Below are positions 8,005 to 16,538 of a stretch of 64,000 nt of DNA, piece after piece (within the stretch, counting starts at the first letter, position 1; each line of letters starts with the position of its first letter). This DNA is from Runella defluvii (lineage in GTDB: Bacteria > Bacteroidota > Bacteroidia > Cytophagales > Spirosomataceae), in NCBI RefSeq assembly GCF_014195535.1, contig NZ_JACIBY010000001.1, forward strand, positions 1,098,395-1,162,394. Reading direction: 5' to 3'. The position numbers were made by a program, and so were the translations under genes. The notes below the pieces were generated by a model. That model worked only from the letters and a program-made list of their open reading frames with translations, did not search any database and was not told the DNA's origin.

Positions 8005-8373
8005 ATGAATATTGAGAACGCTCAAGTGCAAATGCGAAAAGGGATTCTAGAGTTTTGCATTATGCACATCATTTCTCGCGGCGAGGTGTATGCCTCGGAT
8101 ATGCTTGATGAACTCACCTCCGCCAAAATTATGGTCGTTGAGGGAACGCTTTACCCGTTATTGACTCGCCTCAAAAATTCGGGTTTGCTCGACTACAAAT
8201 GGGTAGAGTCGCAGTCGGGGCCGCCACGTAAATACTACGTACTGACCGAAACGGGGAAAAAGTTTTTGGACGAAATGCAGCAAACGTGGAACGAGCTTTC
8301 GGACTCGGTCAATACGATTGTGCAGAAAACGCAGCATTTAGAGAACGAAAACAAAGAGTCATCTACTAACTAG
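8005..8373 (+). CDS. PadR family transcriptional regulator
   Basis: A 122-residue winged-helix regulator of the PadR family. The recognition region is MRKGILEFCIMHII...GTLYPLLTRLKNSGLLDY and the wing is SGPPRKYYVLTETG; a C-terminal helix for dimerisation follows. An upstream in-frame ATG at 7966 adds 13 residues, but MNIENAQVQMRKG fits the family start better. It is 7 bp upstream of the PspC/head-GIN gene, a pairing common in Bacteroidota, so it probably represses this two-gene unit in response to an envelope signal or ligand. A palindrome at its promoter is a likely binding site. Confidence 0.9.
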   Translation: MNIENAQVQMRKGILEFCIMHIISRGEVYASDMLDELTSAKIMVVEGTLYPLLTRLKNSGLLDYKWVESQSGPPRKYYVLTETGKKFLDEMQQTWNELSDSVNTIVQKTQHLENENKESSTN

Positions 8374-8380
8374 ATTTGCC

Positions 8381-10912
8381 ATGAAAAAGACTATCAGCAT
8401 CAATATCGCCGGTCTGATTTTTTATATTGAAGAGGACGGATACGATAAATTAAAAAATTACCTAAACTCCATTCAGAAGTATTTTTCGTCGTACGAAGAC
8501 AGCAAAGAAATCATTTCTGACATCGAAGGCCGCATTGCCGAAAAGTTTTTAACCAAACAAAAATCAGCCGAACAGCAAGTAATTGCCCTCGACGACGTGG
8601 AGCAGCTTATCAAAAGCATGGGTACCGTTGCCGATTTTGAGGCTATCGAAGAGGAGGAAGACTTGGCGGATATAAAAGAAACGGTGGAAACTGCGGGTGA
8701 ACCAAAACGCGAAAAAACTACCACCGAAGCTCCGTCGGCGCCATATGCACCCAAAAAACTCGTAAGAGACACCAAACGTAAATTGCTCGGTGGCGTTTGT
8801 GCAGGCATTGCCCACTATTTCAATACCGATCCCCTTTTGATTCGTTTAATCTTTTTGTTCTTCTTTTTGGGGCTTCCCGCTGGAGGTGGCATGATTGGAG
8901 ACGAAGTAGCAGAGATATTTGGCCCGATCAGCGGATTTATTTTTATTGTTTATATCGCGTGTTGGGTGGCTTTTCCAGGGTCAACAACGCTGGAGGAAGA
9001 CGTAAATTTGAAGAAATTTTACCGCGACCCCGATAAAAAAGTAGTAGGAGGGGTAGCCTCTGGGGTAGCCGCTTATTTTGGGGTGGACTTGGGTGTGGTT
9101 CGGTTTGCGTGGGTGTTGAGTATCTTATTGTTTGGCTCGGGGTTGTTGTTGTACATCGTTTTATGGCTCATTACCCCGAGAGCCAATACGTTGACCGAAA
9201 AAATGGAAATGACGGGCCAGCCTATTACGCTCGAAAACATTGAAACAAACGTCAAAAAAGCCCTTCAGCCTGAACAACAAAAAGAAGAAAGTATTTTAAC
9301 AAAACTGTTGCTTTTGCCTTTTCGCGCCATTGCGGCCATTTTTAGTGGATTGACGCCCATGATGCGATTTTTGGTAGTGGTAATGCGCATTTTTGCAGGG
9401 TTAATTTTAGTAATGGTGGGCGCAAGTGCGCTGATTGGTCTTATCACTGCGTTGTTTGCTGTGCTGGGCTTAGGAACGTGGGATTTTGGGTCGATTGATA
9501 GCGATTTTATGCCGCTCAACTTCTTTTTTGGTGAAGTAACCCCCGTTGCTTACGTGTTCTTGTTCATGGCGATTGGCGCTCCTTTTGCAATTATTGCGTG
9601 GTTGGGAGTGTCGTTGTTGACCAAAGAAAACAAATTTACGGCTTCTATTTGGCAAACATTGCTCGGCCTGTTTTTGGTGGGAATCATCGGAAGTACCGTT
9701 TATGGCGTACGATATGGCTCAAACTTTCGTCGGAATGGTAGCGTAGAAAAGGTGCAAACCTACAAACTTCCTGCTAACCCTATTTTATTGGAGTTGAATG
9801 ACAACGGCGACAGCGATAATTACAACAATACCCACCTAGATTTGGATGGCTACGATGGAACAGAGGCAAAGCTAGAGCTTGAATTTCGTTCGCAAGGACG
9901 TTCGCGTCAAGATGCGGAGTTTAATGCCTCCAATATCCTTTACAACGTAAAACAAAGCGACTCTTCGATTGTGTTTGATGAAGACTTTATGTTGTCAGAC
10001 AAAGCGCCGCGCTTTAGAGGACAAAATGTGAGAATGCAATTCTATTTGCCTTACAATAAGGCGTTTAAGATGACACGCGATTTCTATAACCACTTTTGGG
10101 GAGTTCGTCAGCGTAGCCAATATGAATACGATTTGGAGGTAAATAATGAAATATTCAAAACGTTGAAGTGGACTATTAAATCTGACTCTGGCTTGGTTTG
10201 TCTCGACCGCCCCATTTTAAAGGAAGAACACGATGGAAGCTACGGTGATAATGATAGCCACATTGATGAAATCAGCGGGGGAATCGAATCTGGATTGAAC
10301 GATGCGTTTGATAAATCGTTTGAGGCTAGGGGAGAAATAGTAAAACAATTTGACCTCAGTGGTTTTGACAAAGTGAGAGTTGGTGGGGCATTTGTAGTTA
10401 AGATAGAACAAGGAACTGAGTTTAAAGTAACTGCCGATGGCCGTGAGGAAGATTTGGATGAGGTTGAAGCCAAAGTAAATGACGGGGTTTTGAAAATCGA
10501 AAATCGTAAAAAAGCTAAACTGTTTGCAAATAATAAGCGGGTGGGTATTACCATCACGATGCCTAAACTTGAATCGGTGGATTTGTCTGGGGCAACCTTG
10601 ACCAAAATAACAGGATTTACCAACAGTAACGATTTGAAAGTTGAGATTTCGGGTGCGTCAAAAACCTTGATTAATGTCAATGTAAAAGAACTGAAGCTAG
10701 ATGTTTCGGGAGCATCTAAGGTAGAACTCCACGGTAGAGCCAATACCCTTGAGGCTGATTTGTCGGGTGCTTGTATGCTTGATACCGAACAAATGCAGAT
10801 TCAAAATGCCAACGTGGAAGCGTCGGGTGTTAGTAAGGCAAACTTAGGGTCGATTCCAAACCTTCAGTCGTCGGCGTCGGGAGCAAGCCGCATTCGTCGC
10901 CAGGGAGAATAA
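8381..10912 (+). CDS. PspC-domain membrane protein with C-terminal head-GIN (DUF2807) domain
   Basis: An 843-residue multidomain envelope protein. Residues 1-100 form the N-terminal domain often seen before PspC; two PspC domains follow, at about 131-200 (KLLGGVCAGIAHYF) and 216-268 (KVVGGVASGVAAYFGVD), each with membrane helices. Further membrane helices lie at about 315-440. A soluble region and then a beta-helical DUF2807/head-GIN domain with DxSGAS-type repeats (about 655-835) end the protein. PspC proteins sense or respond to membrane stress; the head-GIN domain is usually on the periplasmic side and its ligand is unknown. Having two PspC units in one chain is less usual. A terminator follows at 10935. 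Confidence 0.9.
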   Translation: MKKTISINIAGLIFYIEEDGYDKLKNYLNSIQKYFSSYEDSKEIISDIEGRIAEKFLTKQKSAEQQVIALDDVEQLIKSMGTVADFEAIEEEEDLADIKETVETAGEPKREKTTTEAPSAPYAPKKLVRDTKRKLLGGVCAGIAHYFNTDPLLIRLIFLFFFLGLPAGGGMIGDEVAEIFGPISGFIFIVYIACWVAFPGSTTLEEDVNLKKFYRDPDKKVVGGVASGVAAYFGVDLGVVRFAWVLSILLFGSGLLLYIVLWLITPRANTLTEKMEMTGQPITLENIETNVKKALQPEQQKEESILTKLLLLPFRAIAAIFSGLTPMMRFLVVVMRIFAGLILVMVGASALIGLITALFAVLGLGTWDFGSIDSDFMPLNFFFGEVTPVAYVFLFMAIGAPFAIIAWLGVSLLTKENKFTASIWQTLLGLFLVGIIGSTVYGVRYGSNFRRNGSVEKVQTYKLPANPILLELNDNGDSDNYNNTHLDLDGYDGTEAKLELEFRSQGRSRQDAEFNASNILYNVKQSDSSIVFDEDFMLSDKAPRFRGQNVRMQFYLPYNKAFKMTRDFYNHFWGVRQRSQYEYDLEVNNEIFKTLKWTIKSDSGLVCLDRPILKEEHDGSYGDNDSHIDEISGGIESGLNDAFDKSFEARGEIVKQFDLSGFDKVRVGGAFVVKIEQGTEFKVTADGREEDLDEVEAKVNDGVLKIENRKKAKLFANNKRVGITITMPKLESVDLSGATLTKITGFTNSNDLKVEISGASKTLINVNVKELKLDVSGASKVELHGRANTLEADLSGACMLDTEQMQIQNANVEASGVSKANLGSIPNLQSSASGASRIRRQGE

Positions 10913-10934
10913 AATATTACTTGTGCAATGTGGG

Positions 10935-10962
10935 AGGGATGGCCGTCGGTCATCCCTTTTTT
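10935..10962 (+). terminator. Terminator of the padR-pspC operon
   Basis: AGGGATGGCC (10935-10944) pairs with GGTCATCCCT (10948-10957) with one G-T pair and a GTC loop, followed by six T. Confidence 0.85.
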
Positions 10963-11187
10963 CGTTTGTGCAGCGTAACAGACCCATTTGTTAAAATAAA
11001 TCTAGGAATTACTATTTTAGGCATTTTTTTTGTGGAGCGAGGTGAACTTCATTAGAAACATCTTGCTTGATGGGTTTTTGAGGGTATTTTACCTAAAAAG
11101 CCCCAATAGGAAATAAAGGTAAGACTTGGCATTTTTTTTGATGGAGATTTAAGATAGTTTTGACTTGGTCATAACCAACCTATAGAT

Positions 11188-12006
11188 ATGTTAGATAAAT
11201 CAAGATATTACTGGGCGGTTCTAGTGATTTTACTAGGAGGTGTCGCTCTGATTGACGCGTGCCGTCCAAGAGGAGGAGACGACGTAGAACCCATTGACTC
11301 TACTGCCTTATCTTCGTGTATTTTACTCAACGAAAAAGTGAATGGAATTTTACTGCGTACGTACGAATTCGACTCAACCCGCCGCTTAGAGCGAATGGTT
11401 GAGTATGCGGGGATTGAACCAAACAATAGAATTATCAAAAGATATACTTTTGAATACACTTCTAAAACCCGACTAGTTCGTATTCGGGAGACAAATTTGG
11501 CTGTCAAAGACAATAGCTTTATTTATGAATTGGACTACGACCGCGATTCAAAATTGAAAACGATTCGACCGTTTAGGGTCTATAACTCAGGGCCTAAGCT
11601 GGAAGATTCGTTGAAAATTACCTACGGAACAAACAACCGAATTTCGGAAATAAAGTCAAGAACAGGTCTTACATCAAAGTGGGAATACGATACGGCGGCT
11701 AACGTCAAAAAGTGGTTTATTCGTAAGCCATTGAGCCAAACAGATAGCTTGGTGGCCGAGTACGGTTCGTACGACGACAAGGTAAATATTTATTCGTTTG
11801 CGGAAGGAATGCAGGTAGTTAATCTGCTCAATGGGCGTCCTCACAGCCGAAGAAACCCGTTGACGTACGTGACGGGGGGGCAGAGTGTGGAAGTTTCGTA
11901 TCAGTACAATACCAAACGGGTTCCGACGCAGGTAGTAATGAAGTTTAAATCAAGCGACAATACACTTCGAGAAACGGTGTATTTGTATGAGTTGAATTGT
12001 AAATAA
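11188..12006 (+). CDS. Predicted secreted lipoprotein of unknown function
   Basis: A 272-residue protein with an N-terminal hydrophobic segment (about 7-24) ending at C25 in ALIDAC, a lipobox-like site although Asp at -2 is unusual. The rest is rich in beta-strand patterns such as RTYEFDSTRRLERM, KRYTFEYTSK and YELDYDRDSKLKTI, about 25-30 residues apart. These resemble the YD-like strands of DUF4595-type Bacteroidota lipoproteins. It probably sits on the outer membrane. No catalytic motif is seen. It stands alone, between terminators, and its closest families cannot be named with certainty. Confidence 0.7.
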   Translation: MLDKSRYYWAVLVILLGGVALIDACRPRGGDDVEPIDSTALSSCILLNEKVNGILLRTYEFDSTRRLERMVEYAGIEPNNRIIKRYTFEYTSKTRLVRIRETNLAVKDNSFIYELDYDRDSKLKTIRPFRVYNSGPKLEDSLKITYGTNNRISEIKSRTGLTSKWEYDTAANVKKWFIRKPLSQTDSLVAEYGSYDDKVNIYSFAEGMQVVNLLNGRPHSRRNPLTYVTGGQSVEVSYQYNTKRVPTQVVMKFKSSDNTLRETVYLYELNCK

Positions 12007-12013
12007 TTGTTTA

Positions 12014-12063
12014 GAGTTCGGAATGAGCGAATGGTCAGGTTGTCATTCACTCATTCCGAACTC
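12014..12063. terminator. Long palindrome between convergent genes
   Basis: GAGTTCGGAATGAG (12014-12027) and CTCATTCCGAACTC (12050-12063) are perfect complements, and GAATG/CATTC extends the stem inward. It lies between the lipoprotein stop and the yebC stop. There is no T-run, so it may be a dispersed palindrome doing duty as a terminator for both genes. Confidence 0.6.
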
Positions 12064-12072
12064 GACAGCATT

Positions 12073-12786
12073 TTACTTCATATTGGTATAGACGTTCTGA
12101 ACGTCGTCGTCTTCCTCAATCTTCATAATAAGCTTTTCAACCTCAGCTGCTTGTTCTTCGGTAAGCTCTTTCATCTCCGTCGGAATACGCGTAAATTCTG
12201 CCCCTTTCAGTTCGTAGCCTTTTTCTTCCAAGTATTTTTGAAGGGCACCAAAGGCCGTAAATTCGCCATAGATGTTGATTTCGTTGGTTTCTTCGTCGAT
12301 GAAAAGTTCTTCGGCGCCAAAATCAATCAATTCAAACTCCAATTCTTCCAAGTCAGCACCCGTATTGGCGATTTTGAACACGCATTTGCGGTCAAATAAG
12401 AAATCAAGCATTCCCGAAATCCCCAAAGAACCGCCAAGTTTGTTGAAATAGCTACGTACGTTGGCAACAGTTCGGTTGTTGTTGTCGGTGGTGGCTTCAA
12501 TCAAAATCGCAATTCCGTGTGGGCCTTTTCCTTCCAAAACTACCTCTTTATAGTCTTCTTGGTCTTTAGAAGTAGCCCGTTTGATGGCTCTTTCTACGTT
12601 ATCTTTAGGCATATTTGCCGCCTTAGCGTTTTGGATGATTGCCCGCAAACGTGAGTTGTTTTGAGGGTCAGATCCACCTGCTTTTACGGCCATTACAATA
12701 TCTTTTCCGATGCGGGTAAACGTCTTAGACATCATCCCCCAACGCTTTAGCTTACTAGCTTTACGGTATTCAAACGCGCGTCCCAT
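12073..12786 (-). CDS. YebC/PmpR family DNA-binding/translation factor
   Basis: A 237-residue full-length YebC/TACO1 family protein. Conserved segments are MGRAFEYRKASKLKRW at the start, SRLRAIIQNAKAANMPKDNVERAI (given as SRLRAIIQNAKAANMP and DNVERAI), and GPHGIAILIEATTDNNNRT. Members were described as transcription regulators and more recently as ribosome-associated factors that help translate proline-rich stretches. It lies 54 bp downstream of lysA on the same strand and is probably co-transcribed. Confidence 0.92.
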   Translation of the reverse strand: MGRAFEYRKASKLKRWGMMSKTFTRIGKDIVMAVKAGGSDPQNNSRLRAIIQNAKAANMPKDNVERAIKRATSKDQEDYKEVVLEGKGPHGIAILIEATTDNNNRTVANVRSYFNKLGGSLGISGMLDFLFDRKCVFKIANTGADLEELEFELIDFGAEELFIDEETNEINIYGEFTAFGALQKYLEEKGYELKGAEFTRIPTEMKELTEEQAAEVEKLIMKIEEDDDVQNVYTNMK

Positions 12787-12840
12787 TGGGTAACTTTATT
12801 TTATTGATTAGAATTTAGATTAGCATTATTGGGCAATCTC

Positions 12841-14076
12841 TTACAACTCAAGTAATACTTGGTTTCTCAGAATGTCGTCCATCGTTTCGCGTTCACGAAT
12901 TACATGGGCTTGCCCGTTATAGACGAGTACTTCCGCAGGGCGATAGCGGCTATTGTACTGGCTACTCATGGTAAACCCGTATGCGCCTGCATTGAGCAGT
13001 GCCAGAATATCCCCTTCGCGGACTTCGTTTAGTTCTCGGTCTTTGGCAAAGGTATCTGTTTCACAAATGTATCCTACGACATCATACGTGCCTTTGCTTT
13101 CCGTTTCAGGGTTTGATACGTTGACAATGTGGTGATAAGCATCGTACATCATTGGACGAATAAGGTGATTTAACCCCGAATTTACCCCTACGAAAGTACG
13201 TCCAGGTGCTTGTTTTACCATGTTGGCATGTACCAAAAGCACGCCAGCTTCACTTACCAAAAACTTCCCAGGTTCAAACCAAAGTTGTAGCTCTCTACCC
13301 AGCGTTTCGCTCAGTTTTAAGAAGGCTTCGCTCAGTTTTGCGCCTAATTCGGGCATATTAGTCGTGTAATCGCCTTCTTTGTAGGCTACTTTAAAACCAC
13401 CGCCTAAATCTATGATTTGAAGATTTGGGAAAGAATGAGCAAAGTCAAAAATCACATCGGCAGCTTTCACAAAGGCTTCGGCTTCTTTAATGTCCGAGCC
13501 TGTGTGTTGATGAAGTCCAACAACGTTGATATTGTATTTTTCGACGATTGCTAAAATTTCATCGCGTTGACGAATATCAATTCCAAATTTAGAGCCTTCG
13601 TGGGCGGTCATTATTTTGGCGTTTCCTCCTGCGGCGACGTTCGGTTTGATACGAATCATGCAAGGCACACGATTGCCGTAGCGTTGGCCAAATTTTTCGA
13701 GCACATTCAAGTTGTCGAGGTTAATGATAGCGCCTGTTTCGACGGCCGCCTCGATTTCGTCAAACGAAACACCGCTGGGCGTAAACGTGACTTGGGTGCC
13801 TTCAAAACCCGCATGAAGGGCTAGTTGAAGCTCTTGGGGAGAAACGACGTCGATTTCAACCCCGTTTTGGCGCATAAGTTTCAGAATCGAAACGTTGGTG
13901 AGTGCTTTACACGCAAACTTAATTTTAAGCTTGACGTTTGGGAAAGCACTTTTAAGCTCGTCGATTTTTTCAACGATTTTGTTGGCGTCATACACGTATA
14001 GTGGTGTGCCAAATTGCTGTGCAATGTCAAGAACAGCTACGTTTTGAATCTGGTATTGGTGGTTGATAATCTGCAT
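12841..14076 (-). CDS. lysA: Diaminopimelate decarboxylase
   Basis: A 411-residue PLP-dependent group IV decarboxylase that converts meso-diaminopimelate to L-lysine, the last step of lysine synthesis. The PLP lysine is K57 in KFACKALTN; other motifs are HQHTGSDI, DLGGGF, EPGKFLVSEAG and the active-site CETDTFAKDREL. The frame extends to an ATG at 14142, but an excellent promoter (14096-14126) lies inside that extension, with the predicted transcription start just before the ATG at 14076. The shorter form beginning MQIINHQYQIQNV also fits the family N-terminus, so it is preferred. Confidence 0.94.
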   Translation of the reverse strand: MQIINHQYQIQNVAVLDIAQQFGTPLYVYDANKIVEKIDELKSAFPNVKLKIKFACKALTNVSILKLMRQNGVEIDVVSPQELQLALHAGFEGTQVTFTPSGVSFDEIEAAVETGAIINLDNLNVLEKFGQRYGNRVPCMIRIKPNVAAGGNAKIMTAHEGSKFGIDIRQRDEILAIVEKYNINVVGLHQHTGSDIKEAEAFVKAADVIFDFAHSFPNLQIIDLGGGFKVAYKEGDYTTNMPELGAKLSEAFLKLSETLGRELQLWFEPGKFLVSEAGVLLVHANMVKQAPGRTFVGVNSGLNHLIRPMMYDAYHHIVNVSNPETESKGTYDVVGYICETDTFAKDRELNEVREGDILALLNAGAYGFTMSSQYNSRYRPAEVLVYNGQAHVIRERETMDDILRNQVLLEL

Positions 14077-14095
14077 GGGCTGAAATTTCGAGCCG

Positions 14096-14126
14096 CAAAG
14101 ATAGTGGATGCCAGTTGCTTTGTCAA
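14096..14126 (-). promoter_or_regulatory. lysA promoter
   Basis: On the minus strand TTG (14124-14126), a 20-bp spacer and TATCTTTG (14096-14103) match the Bacteroidota consensus exactly. The -7 element is 19 bp upstream of the ATG at 14076, which fixes the start of lysA and implies a short leader. Confidence 0.75.
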
Positions 14127-14212
14127 AAAACAAATCTTTCATAAAATGTTAAACTCAGTAAGCGGCGACCAACAGGTGTTTGTATTAACTTGCACCAAAA
14201 ATACGCCTAATC

Positions 14213-15526
14213 ATGATAAAAAAATCTTCATCACTCCTAATCTGTCTTTTTATTGCGCTTCGTTCCCTTGCGCAAGTTCAATCGGGTCCCATGGTGGGTT
14301 ATTCCGAAATGCGTGAAGTTTTGCTTTGGGTTCAGACCAAACAAGCAGCCAAAGTAAAATTTATGTATTGGGAACAGGGCAATCCTACCCAAAAAATGAG
14401 TACGGACGAATTGTTAACCCAAAAAGACAAAGCGTTTGTCGCGAAACTAATCGCCGACCAAGTTCAGCCTAGTAAAAAGTACGATTATGAACTGTGGGTT
14501 GATGGTAAAAAAATGAGTTTTAGCTATCCACTTTCGTTTCAAAGCCAAACGTTGTGGCAATGGCGCACCGACCCACCAGCTTTTAAATTTGCCTTTGGAA
14601 GTTGCGCTTATGTCAATGACGCCCCCTACGACCGTCCTTCGGCTTATGGTGGTGATTATGACATTTACACTGCTATATACCAACAAAAACCCGACTTTAT
14701 GGTATGGGGTGGCGACAATACGTACCTACGCGAACCCGATTGGAACACCCGCACGGGTGTGTTGTACCGCAATACCCACACGCGTTCGTTGTCGCAGTTG
14801 CAGCCTTTGTTAGCCTCTACCCACAACTACGCCATTTGGGATGACCACGATTTTGGGCCAAACGACTCAGACCGTAGTTTTGCTCTTAAAAACATGACTT
14901 CAGAGGCGTTTCGTTTGTTTTGGGGAAATCCCAATTACGTTTTTGAAGGAGCTTGTACCAGTACTTTTGAGTGGGGAGATGCCCAGTTTTTTATGTTGGA
15001 CGACCGCTGGTTTCGTTCACCCAATAACCGAAAAGACGACCGAACGTATTTTGGGGAAGCGCAACTCCGTTGGTTGATTGATGCCTTGGTAGGAAGTAAA
15101 GCGACGTTCAAGTTTATCGTTGCAGGTGGACAAATCCTCAATACGGCCGCTTTGTTTGAAAATTATGCAACGTATGGCGAAGAGCGGGCGTTGTTGCTTC
15201 AAAAAATAGCTGAGGCTAATATTCCAGGCGTATTGTTTTTAACTGGCGACCGCCACCACACAGTGCTTCACCGTTTAAATCGTTTTGGTACCTATCCATT
15301 GTACGATTTTACAGTATCTCCGCTGACATCGGGGGCGGGAAAACCAGCCGATGCTGAAAAAACAACCGAAACGTACGTGGCAGGTACCAATGTAGAGAAT
15401 AAGCGTAATTTTGGTATGTTTGAAATCACAGGGCCAGAAAAGGATCGTGTACTAAAAGTAACAATTTACGATGCCAAAGGAAGCCAACAGTGGCAACGCG
15501 AAATCAAAGCGAGTGAATTGAAATAA
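14213..15526 (+). CDS. PhoD-like metallophosphatase (alkaline phosphatase D family), secreted
   Basis: A 437-residue protein with a signal peptide (about 1-21, ending SLAQ), a short N-terminal beta domain, and a metallophosphatase core. Metal-site motifs are GSCAYV (about 127), GGDNTYLREPD (about 168), WDDHDFGPND (about 208) and TGDRHHTVLH (about 345). PhoD enzymes cleave phosphodiesters and phosphomonoesters, often supplying phosphate from lipids or teichoic-type polymers; the substrate here is not known. It is divergent from lysA. A CTTCCAAG-type hairpin follows the stop. Confidence 0.88.
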   Translation: MIKKSSSLLICLFIALRSLAQVQSGPMVGYSEMREVLLWVQTKQAAKVKFMYWEQGNPTQKMSTDELLTQKDKAFVAKLIADQVQPSKKYDYELWVDGKKMSFSYPLSFQSQTLWQWRTDPPAFKFAFGSCAYVNDAPYDRPSAYGGDYDIYTAIYQQKPDFMVWGGDNTYLREPDWNTRTGVLYRNTHTRSLSQLQPLLASTHNYAIWDDHDFGPNDSDRSFALKNMTSEAFRLFWGNPNYVFEGACTSTFEWGDAQFFMLDDRWFRSPNNRKDDRTYFGEAQLRWLIDALVGSKATFKFIVAGGQILNTAALFENYATYGEERALLLQKIAEANIPGVLFLTGDRHHTVLHRLNRFGTYPLYDFTVSPLTSGAGKPADAEKTTETYVAGTNVENKRNFGMFEITGPEKDRVLKVTIYDAKGSQQWQREIKASELK

Positions 15527-15534
15527 GAGAAAAG

Positions 15535-15567
15535 AGACCTTCCAAGGTTTTAAAACTTGGAAGGTCT
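15535..15567 (+). terminator. Hairpin after the PhoD-like gene (CTTCCAAG family)
   Basis: AGACCTTCCAAG (15535-15546) and CTTGGAAGGTCT (15556-15567) form a perfect 12-bp stem; no T-run follows. The arm core CTTCCAAG is shared with the tandem arrays at 33.9, 41.8 and 46.2 kb. Confidence 0.65.
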
Positions 15568-15581
15568 AAAAATACAATGAG

Positions 15582-16358
15582 ATGGATTTAAGAGTAGCGC
15601 TGATTCAAACCGATTTATATTGGGAAAATGCAACGGCCAACTTGGCTTCAATGGAAGAAAAAATAGCCACCATCGCTGAACCAGTAGATATCATCGTATT
15701 ACCCGAAATGTTTACAACGGGTTTTACGATGAATCCTGCTTCGGTGGCAGAGCCCATGAACCTGACTACCACCAAGTGGATGCAGCAAATGGCCGCGCAA
15801 ACGGGCGCAGTAGTGACGGGAAGTTTTGTCGCCAAAGAAGGAACAAACTATTTTAATCGACTGCTTTGGGTAGAGCCAAACGGTGCATACGACTATTATG
15901 ACAAACGACATTTGTTCCGAATGGCGCGGGAGCATGAGTCGTACGAGGCTGGTAGTAAGCGTATTATCAAAGAATGGAAGGGTTGGAGAATTTGCCCGCT
16001 GATTTGTTACGATTTACGTTTTCCCGTGTGGTCGCGCAATGTAGCCCTTCAATACGACTTGCTGCTGTACGTCGCCAACTGGCCTGCCGTTCGTAGCCAT
16101 GTTTGGAATACGCTACTTCAAGCCAGAGCCATTGAGAACCTGAGTTATGTTGTTGGGGTCAACCGCATTGGCAATGACGGGAATGGCATTCCACACACAG
16201 GCGACTCCGCCGTAGTTGATTTTAAAGGGGAGGTATTGGAGCGGACATCAGGGGAGGAACGCATTATTATTTATACATTACAAAAAGAATCATTGACTGC
16301 TTTCCGAACGCGTTTTCCCGCGCATTTGGATGCCGATGAGTTTGTTATACGTTTATAA
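15582..16358 (+). CDS. Nitrilase-superfamily amidase (omega-amidase/YafV-like)
   Basis: A 258-residue carbon-nitrogen hydrolase with the complete Glu-Lys-Cys triad: E42 in LPEMFTTGF, K108 in YDKRHLFRM and C142 in PLICYDLRFPVWSR. The spacing and the CYDLRFP motif match the YafV/Nit2 group, which hydrolyses alpha-ketoglutaramate and alpha-ketosuccinamate (omega-amidase, metabolite repair in methionine salvage). It is cytoplasmic, with no signal peptide. It starts 55 bp after the PhoD-like gene on the same strand. The substrate assignment is by family resemblance. Confidence 0.88.
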   Translation: MDLRVALIQTDLYWENATANLASMEEKIATIAEPVDIIVLPEMFTTGFTMNPASVAEPMNLTTTKWMQQMAAQTGAVVTGSFVAKEGTNYFNRLLWVEPNGAYDYYDKRHLFRMAREHESYEAGSKRIIKEWKGWRICPLICYDLRFPVWSRNVALQYDLLLYVANWPAVRSHVWNTLLQARAIENLSYVVGVNRIGNDGNGIPHTGDSAVVDFKGEVLERTSGEERIIIYTLQKESLTAFRTRFPAHLDADEFVIRL

Positions 16359-16409
16359 ACATATACCATTACCGCTAAATAAATTTACATTTTTTTGGCA
16401 TAAGTAAAA

Positions 16410-16460
16410 GAGGGGCATTGTGTATCTTTGGTATCTAAAGTACACAATGCCTCTCTTTTT
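16410..16460 (+). terminator. Terminator-like palindrome overlapping a TATCTTTG box
   Basis: GAGGGGCATTGTGTA (16410-16424) pairs with TACACAATGCCTCTC (16441-16455), with one G-T pair, followed by TTTTTG. It can end transcription of the nitrilase gene. The loop side contains TATCTTTG (16423-16430), a -7-type box that could serve the adhesin gene, with TTG at 16395-16397 (25-bp spacer, long). The palindrome may therefore also be an operator. Confidence 0.6.
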
Positions 16461-16538
16461 GTGCTTTCGCAGTGCCATTTACACATTCTATAAATCAATT
16501 TTTTCAACCTCTTCCCATTAACTTTAACAAGAAAAAGT

